DNA of 30,000 nt. It comes from Chromera velia (lineage: Eukaryota > Sar > Chromeraceae). Of the stretch, positions 29,001-30,000 are shown piece by piece. Position 1 is the stretch's first letter. Each line of letters starts with the position of its first letter. The position numbers and the translations under genes are program-made. The stretch covers positions 35,969 through 65,968 of the forward strand of contig JAHBMJ010001173.1 of the NCBI GenBank assembly GCA_018398765.1, given 5' to 3'. The notes under the pieces were generated by a model that was not told where the DNA came from, did not search any database, and worked only from the letters and a program-made list of their open reading frames with translations.

Positions 29001-30000
29001 TAGAAACCGTCACAGATCCCTCCTCAGCCGCTGTCCAGATCTCTTCTTACACGACGGCATCTTATGAGGACCCAGGAGGTATCGCGAGTGTGGTGAACTA
29101 CCCGGCAGTGCCTCGTCAGTTCCCTGCAGGGACTACGGAGGTCACCATCACAGCCACCGACACGGAGGGAAACACAGGCTCTTGCACGTTCAACGTCAAC
29201 GTTCTCGGTGAGTGGGTGGAAGCATCTGGGCGGGAAATTTGTATGGGGCCTGCAATTTTCTATGGCTTTCATCAAGGAACTACTTTTCCTCCCTCCTCAG
29301 CTGATTTGCTGCCCTGTCTTCTTTCTTTTACTTTTCTCAGTTGTGCCAAAACTCTGGCTGTCTGATAGTCAGCCACTTGCAAGCCTTGGAGTGGTTCTCT
29401 TTTGATTGTCCGAACACTTCAAGAAGCATTTTGTGAAAGTCTTATTTTGGTGACTCTACAGGGTCATTCTGACTTTACATACGAAAATCGGCACACGCAG
29501 TTCATCAGTCTGCAAGTGTTTTGATATGCATGTTTTGTTTGTGTGCATGAATGTATACATGTAGATGACATGAAAGTGATGTATCCTTCTCACGAGACTG
29601 ACGTACTTTCCATGACCCAACATCATACAAACCCACACTCACGCAGACAAGGAGGCCCCCAACATCCTCTGCCCCCCCGACATCGACCGGAAGCAAGTAC
29701 TCCTCGACCCCCTCGCTGTAGAGTACCCAATCGAACCCATCGTCTTCGATAACGTCGACTCCCCGGCTTCGGTTGGTCCCTAGAAAGTGTCACTCTGCTC
29801 CTTCCTTTTTGCTTTCTTTCTCTGCGTCTTCTCTCTCTAATTCGCGTAGTAAATCTCTGAAAGGCTTCCAACCTTTGGTTCGTCTGCCCTGAGCCCTGAA
29901 TATTGTCTCTCTTCCTGTTTTGCTTGCAGATTTCGATTTCATACAGTACAGCCAGTGGGTCAAACTTCTTGCCGGGGCAGTCGATTGTCACCGTGACGGC
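6982..30000 (+). CDS. Giant secreted/surface multidomain protein: 13 x (EGF + discoidin-like), 9 EGF, 3 sushi, HYR; 3' partial
   Basis: A modular extracellular protein, probably an adhesin or matrix/glycan-binding protein. This role is inferred from the domains alone. After a candidate signal-peptide exon come thirteen EGF plus discoidin-like exons (7574-20805), eight single EGF exons (21334-24393), an unassigned region over four exons (24576-25596), one split EGF (26008-26499), three split sushi domains (26829-28674) and HYR domains (28968 to the window end). All repeat-type exons start and end in phase 1, the pattern that allows exon shuffling and duplication without frame loss. The EGFs match the calcium-binding consensus (D-x-D/N-E-C and C-x-N-x4-F-x-C). 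About 4,000 codons lie within the window. No membrane segment was seen; it may lie beyond 30000. One frameshifted module (the first) leaves open whether the gene is fully functional. Confidence 0.8.
7031..7573. other. Proposed first intron of the giant gene
   Basis: Ends in a TTCTCAG acceptor. It contains the decayed hairpin insertion at 7281-7365. No coding segment was recognised. Confidence 0.4.
7281..7365. mobile_element. Decayed hairpin insertion with 30-bp direct repeats
   Basis: 7281-7310 and 7336-7365 match at 25 of 30 positions. The 25-bp insert 7311-7335 (GCATTC...GATGAAAATGAATGCAT) carries the right terminal inverted-repeat core GATGAAAATGAATG seen in copy B. It looks like an older, internally deleted copy. 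Confidence 0.55.
7574..8045 (+). CDS. Module 1: EGF-like + truncated, frameshifted discoidin-like domain
   Basis: Acceptor TTCTCAG at 7573; the exon opens SVFSCAIGPHNCDVNADC, a complete EGF lacking the usual ELDEC start. The DIGRGD...FTWTKD linker and VCPGEYRVYAP follow. At about 7885 the sequence jumps to the DVTNWDDHEQKIW segment in another frame. Compared with module 2 the exon is 269 bp short (472 versus 741), which is not a multiple of three. The reading frame from 7705 nevertheless stays open through the rest of the exon and the following intron into module 2. Confidence 0.7.
7886..9404 (+). repeat. Recent tandem segmental duplication, two copies offset 971 bp
   Basis: Copy 1 is about 7886-8430 and copy 2 about 8857-9401. 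Each holds the 3' end of a module exon, the whole 230-bp intron and the next EGF. The 160-bp exon parts are identical, the introns differ at about five positions, and there are no indels. Similarity stops within the DIGRG linker. Confidence 0.85.
8276..9016 (+). CDS. Module 2: EGF-like + discoidin-like domain
   Basis: TGCAG acceptor and G|GTCAG donor; 741 bp, phase 1-1. EGF begins ELDECAAGVHNCDPQATC. The linker is DIGRGDQADFTWTKD. The discoidin-like part runs from VCPGEYRVFAP through LMTPCYITLAGY, MNVSGANSTDGPWTTLHSF and FRFFRFLIRRIQ to LYAAAVTG. This is the first intact copy. Confidence 0.85.
9247..9996 (+). CDS. Module 3: EGF-like + discoidin-like domain
   Basis: 750 bp, phase 1-1, donor GTGAGG. 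The EGF is almost identical to that of module 2 (same duplication). The linker carries GRGE instead of GRGD. The discoidin-like half is well conserved (EYLPSSAFDG, TPCYIILAGY, MNVSGSNSTDGPW). Confidence 0.85.
9997..10382. other. Intron with TTTG and CT microsatellites
   Basis: A TTTG tract occupies about 10061-10098 and a CT tract about 10142-10177. Acceptor is TTGCAG. Nothing coding was seen. Confidence 0.8.
10383..11132 (+). CDS. Module 4: EGF-like + discoidin-like domain
   Basis: 750 bp, phase 1-1, donor GTCAGT. The EGF is the standard ELDECAAGVHNC type. The linker is GRGDPTTFTWTKD. The discoidin-like part has the adjacent cysteines (MRSDCCESQAPS) that are absent in modules 2 and 3. Confidence 0.85.
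11133..11511. other. Intron between modules 4 and 5, 379 bp
   Basis: GTCAGT donor and GTGCAG acceptor. No repeat or coding segment was noticed. Confidence 0.75.
11512..12258 (+). CDS. Module 5: EGF-like + discoidin-like domain
   Basis: 747 bp, phase 1-1, donor GTCGGT. The linker GRGDQADFTW is shared with module 2. The segment that has CC in other modules reads QARLQASTETQNPS, without cysteines. The domain ends FNFFRFMIRRIQ...LYAASITG. Confidence 0.85.
12259..12721. other. Intron between modules 5 and 6, 463 bp
   Basis: Contains the decayed insertion at 12504-12573 and ends in a GTTGCAG acceptor. Nothing coding was seen. Confidence 0.75.
12504..12573. mobile_element. Decayed insertion with 22-bp direct repeats and a hairpin-arm fragment
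   Basis: 12504-12525 and 12552-12573 match with one mismatch. The 26-bp insert contains TATTTTCATACAGAAAA, the left terminal inverted-repeat core of copy B. Only one arm is left. Confidence 0.55.
12722..13459 (+). CDS. Module 6: EGF-like + divergent discoidin-like domain
   Basis: 738 bp, phase 1-1, donor GTGAGT. The EGF is ELDECAEGFHNCDAFAEC and the linker GRGDNLNFTWTKD. The discoidin-like half is the most divergent of the set: the double sequon segment reads SGAQNTSGPWVDLHSF, and the end is FAYLLSSPSGAG instead of LYAAAVTG. The adjacent cysteines (DDCCES) are kept. Confidence 0.8.
13460..14023. other. Intron between modules 6 and 7, with TGAA/TGGA minisatellite
   Basis: Intron of 564 bp. 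TGAA and TGGA units alternate in blocks over about 13793-14008, with a higher-order period. The tract ends only about 15 bp before the GCAG acceptor. Confidence 0.85.
14024..14764 (+). CDS. Module 7: EGF-like + discoidin-like domain, variant linker
   Basis: 741 bp, phase 1-1, donor GTAGGT. The EGF opens GEDECSLGTHNC. The RGD position reads GSGN, and CPGEYRV reads CSGEYRV. The domain has DCCEAQAPS and MNVSGSNSTDGPW. Confidence 0.85.
15042..15770 (+). CDS. Module 8: EGF-like + discoidin-like domain
   Basis: 729 bp, phase 1-1, donor GTTGGT. The EGF is ELDECAAAVDNC and the linker GRGDQASFTWTKD. EDCCEYQNPS carries the adjacent cysteines. The preceding intron ends in a CATG-repeat stretch near 14990-15007. 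Confidence 0.85.
15930..16667 (+). CDS. Module 9: EGF-like + discoidin-like domain
   Basis: 738 bp, phase 1-1, donor GTCAGT. The linker GRGDFDLNTWTKD lacks the usual Phe of FTW. SLCCISQSPS carries the adjacent cysteines. The domain ends LLYATAVTG. Confidence 0.85.
16668..17040. other. Intron between modules 9 and 10, with a 29-bp direct repeat
   Basis: 16948-16976 and 16980-17008 match with two mismatches and only 3 bp between them. The intron ends GATGCAG. Confidence 0.75.
17041..17784 (+). CDS. Module 10: EGF-like + discoidin-like domain
   Basis: 744 bp, phase 1-1, donor GTCAGT. The EGF opens DLDECAAGVHNC and the linker is GRGDQSVFTWTKD. The CC site reads GRDDLAFYQNPT, without cysteines. 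The sequon pair is NFSAANST. Most similar to module 11. Confidence 0.85.
17986..18720 (+). CDS. Module 11: EGF-like + discoidin-like domain
   Basis: 735 bp, phase 1-1, donor GTCAGT. The EGF is LDECAAGVHNCDPRATC and the linker GRGDTSVFTWTKD. RSDDGLWQTPS lacks the adjacent cysteines. VCPGEYRAYSSEDW is shared with module 10, suggesting a module pair duplication. Confidence 0.85.
18994..19728 (+). CDS. Module 12: EGF-like + discoidin-like domain
   Basis: 735 bp, phase 1-1, donor GTGGGC. The linker is GRGDESGFTWTKD. RSDCCVGQLPS has the adjacent cysteines. The domain ends FLYGAAVSG. Confidence 0.85.
19729..20058. other. Intron between modules 12 and 13
   Basis: Contains a short TGCC repeat at about 19757-19783 and ends TGTGCAG. 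Nothing else was noticed. Confidence 0.75.
20059..20805 (+). CDS. Module 13 (last): EGF-like + discoidin-like domain
   Basis: 747 bp, phase 1-1, donor GTCGGA. The EGF opens EYDECLAGVHNC and the linker is GRGDQVNFTWTKD. DDCCESQAPS has the adjacent cysteines. The domain ends YLLAESITG. After this exon the pattern changes to EGF-only exons. Confidence 0.85.
20806..21333. other. Intron of 528 bp at the change from modules to EGF-only exons
   Basis: Contains the 38-bp direct repeat at 20948-21048. No coding segment was recognised. Confidence 0.75.
20948..21048. repeat. 38-bp direct repeat flanking a 25-bp insert
   Basis: 20948-20985 and 21011-21048 match with one mismatch. The insert (20986-21010) contains ACGCACGCAAGGACGC and is not obviously an inverted repeat. 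Confidence 0.8.
21334..21456 (+). CDS. EGF-like exon 14
   Basis: 123 bp, phase 1-1. Reads LDECSAGVHDCDLEASC...CTCNLGYDGNGTVC: six cysteines and the calcium-binding pattern. It is most like the EGFs of the modules, suggesting a module that lost its discoidin-like part. Confidence 0.85.
21724..21858 (+). CDS. EGF-like exon 15
   Basis: 135 bp, phase 1-1, GTAGGT donor. Starts DIDECASSPTLHNC and has six cysteines; a slightly longer last loop (GTGLIGNC). Confidence 0.85.
   Translation, partial: TSTSVQVPRRCTIVTSTPPATTQSAASPVRAAMASTGPASLEIA
22084..22206 (+). CDS. EGF-like exon 16
   Basis: 123 bp, phase 1-1. Starts DVDECVLSTDDC; six cysteines and the calcium-binding consensus. Confidence 0.85.
22496..22618 (+). 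CDS. EGF-like exon 17
   Basis: 123 bp, phase 1-1. Starts DSHECNLGTDNC, so the third calcium-ligand position is His instead of Asp/Asn. Six cysteines are present. Confidence 0.85.
22619..23051. other. Intron between EGF exons 17 and 18, 433 bp
   Basis: GTCAGC donor and CTGCAG acceptor. It has a short GACT repeat near 22983-23003. Nothing coding was seen. Confidence 0.75.
23052..23198 (+). CDS. EGF-like exon 18, extended last loop
   Basis: 147 bp, phase 1-1, donor GTGCGT. Starts DFDECQLSIGNC. The last loop has about eight extra residues (GIVAGLPNGTEC). Confidence 0.8.
23401..23523 (+). CDS. EGF-like exon 19
   Basis: 123 bp, phase 1-1, GTAAGC donor. Starts IDECILMIDDC; six cysteines. The following intron has a GGAA repeat at about 23547-23572. 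Confidence 0.85.
23738..23866 (+). CDS. EGF-like exon 20
   Basis: 129 bp, phase 1-1, GTACGT donor. Starts DSDECQLDLDNC and ends GTNDNGASC; six cysteines. Confidence 0.85.
23867..24227. other. Intron between EGF exons 20 and 21, 361 bp
   Basis: GTACGT donor, CTGCAG acceptor. No repeat or coding segment was noticed. Confidence 0.75.
24228..24393 (+). CDS. EGF-like exon 21 with C-terminal extension
   Basis: 166 bp. Starts DQNECSNATHNC; six cysteines, then about 18 further residues (SLHVPCGSSTAF...). It leaves in phase 2 at a GTCAGTCAGTCAG donor, ending the phase 1-1 series. Confidence 0.8.
24576..24669 (+). CDS. Exon 22: start of an unassigned domain
   Basis: 94 bp, enters in phase 2 and leaves in phase 0. 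Encodes VVNGVPPDVCLFETSS and LRLNVPDPFL. No family was recognised; it looks beta-rich. The donor choice (GTCGGT) rests on phase agreement with the next exon. Confidence 0.6.
24867..25041 (+). CDS. Exon 23: unassigned Cys-containing segment
   Basis: Starts VGVQLLPNKTFNATTC after a CTGCAG acceptor, continues NLANDTCW and RRCQMCQEDQTQ. The 3' boundary is uncertain: GTAAAA at 25042 is the best-looking donor but gives phase 1, while the next exon seems to need phase 2. A GTGCCA donor at about 25018 would fit that phase. Confidence 0.55.
25214..25277 (+). CDS. Exon 24: short unassigned segment
   Basis: Encodes GNATDDPTCASNPLASTIEMV after a CTGCAG acceptor, with a strong GTGAGT donor in phase 0. 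The acceptor could instead be the CTGCAG about 26 bp upstream, near 25188. Confidence 0.55.
25476..25596 (+). CDS. Exon 25: end of the unassigned domain
   Basis: 121 bp, phase 0 to phase 1. Encodes GLPGEFYNIRAAGTGG, VQVDVSVDCACQMNF and SDDIC. Returns the frame to phase 1 for the following EGF. Confidence 0.65.
25597..26007. other. Intron with GT microsatellite at its 3' end
   Basis: A GT run at about 25974-26004 directly precedes the GCAG acceptor, replacing the usual pyrimidine tract. The intron also contains a purine-rich stretch at 25700-25805. Confidence 0.75.
26008..26499 (+). CDS. EGF-like domain split over two exons
   Basis: Exons 26008-26050 and 26378-26499 join at a split Arg codon. 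They give DRDECSMELHGCSIR, then FDHTTGG...TATCVDTAGSFVC and LLGFDDIMEDGTFC: six cysteines and the calcium-binding pattern. The second exon must stop at 26499, because use of the duplicated donor at 26591 breaks the frame. Confidence 0.8.
26474..26604. mobile_element. Hairpin insertion flanked by 39-bp direct repeats at a 5' splice site (copy C)
   Basis: 26474-26512 and 26566-26604 match with one mismatch. Each contains the last 26 exon bases, the donor G|GTGGGT and some intron. The 53-bp insert has inverted ends, CATTTGTTTTCATACC against GGGATGAAAATAAATG. These are relatives of the copy B arms. The first, exon-side donor must be used; the second is a decoy inside the intron. Confidence 0.75.
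26829..27212 (+). CDS. Sushi/CCP domain 1 (two exons)
   Basis: Exons 26829-26917 and 27092-27212, joined in phase 0. Reads AVLCANMPSIPYPGW...TGAE then VTFRCPPGFSPD, ATIKCEA and SASCT. Four cysteines with the VTFxC core identify a sushi/CCP fold. The Trp before the last Cys is missing. Confidence 0.8.
27213..27578. other. Intron between sushi domains 1 and 2, 366 bp
   Basis: GTGAGG donor, ACGCAG acceptor. No repeat or coding segment was noticed. Confidence 0.75.
27579..28021 (+). CDS. Sushi/CCP domain 2 (two exons)
   Basis: Exons 27579-27684 and 27906-28021, joined at a split Thr codon. Reads AVECSGGAPSVPVGG, DSVTFTCNDGYLEAG, TVTCSG and IWQDDSATSGCE. Four cysteines and the conserved Trp. Confidence 0.8.
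28279..28674 (+). CDS. Sushi/CCP domain 3 (two exons)
   Basis: Exons 28279-28372 and 28550-28674, joined at a split Asp codon. Reads VACSGEAPAAPTYG, DSVTFACPAPLVLVG, KTCSA and WNDYSIPPYCK. The motif MSPSSPPNG is shared with sushi 2 (MTPSSPPNG), so these two are recent relatives. Confidence 0.8.
28968..29207 (+). CDS. HYR domain 1
   Basis: 240 bp, phase 1-1. Reads DVTPPTFECPDVETVTD...SYEDPGG...FPAGTTEVTITATDTEGN then CTFNVNVL. The pattern CP..., G-T-x-VT-x-TATD-x-xGN-x-x-x-C-x-F-x-V is the hyalin repeat (HYR) signature, an immunoglobulin-like adhesion fold. Confidence 0.85.
29208..29646. other. Intron between HYR exons, 439 bp
   Basis: GTGAGT donor, ACGCAG acceptor. No repeat or coding segment was noticed. 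Confidence 0.75.
29647..30000 (+). CDS. HYR domain 2 (two exons, cut by the window end)
   Basis: Exons 29647-29771 and 29930-30000, joined in phase 0. Reads DKEAPNILCPPDIDRKQ...VFDNVDSPAS then ISISYSTASGS and FLPGQSIVTVTA. The HYR core continues beyond the window. Confidence 0.75.

Overview
The window is nuclear DNA of an intron-rich eukaryote. Coding blocks are short exons with GT-AG introns, and most acceptors read TGCAG or YGCAG. Introns and intergenic DNA carry many tetranucleotide microsatellites. A class I cyclic-nucleotide phosphodiesterase beside a giant secreted EGF/discoidin-like/sushi/HYR protein fits a protist or alga. I favour an alveolate alga of the chromerid type (Chromera-like), but this is inference from style and not proof; a stramenopile alga cannot be excluded. 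Both genes lie on the + strand.

Region 1 (1-3941): the 3' part of a phosphodiesterase gene. Seven exons join in compatible phases and contain the metal-binding motifs of the catalytic domain. The N-terminal exons are missing or lie upstream. Its introns contain a 450-bp GTCA microsatellite and short hairpin insertions flanked by long direct repeats.

Region 2 (3942-6981): about 3 kb with no convincing host gene. It holds a decayed retroelement fragment on the minus strand, a second short fragment of the same kind, and an AT-rich island.

Region 3 (6982-30000, running off the window): one very large secreted or surface gene, about 4,000 codons within the window. A candidate signal-peptide exon is followed by 13 exons that each encode one EGF-like domain, a conserved 'DIGRGD...FTWTKD' linker and a discoidin-like (F5/8C, galactose-binding fold) domain. 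Nearly all are symmetrical phase 1-1 exons of 729-750 bp. Then come eight EGF exons, a Cys-containing region I cannot assign, one EGF split over two exons, three sushi/CCP domains each split over two exons, and HYR domains reaching the window end. Module 1 has an internal deletion and a frameshift. The 3' half of module 1 plus its intron is a near-identical copy of the corresponding part of module 2, which indicates recent tandem duplication.

The most unusual signal is a family of short inverted-repeat (MITE/introner-like) insertions flanked by 18-39 bp direct repeats. In three cases these repeats span an exon-intron boundary and duplicate the splice site, so the exon stays intact and the insert falls into the intron.
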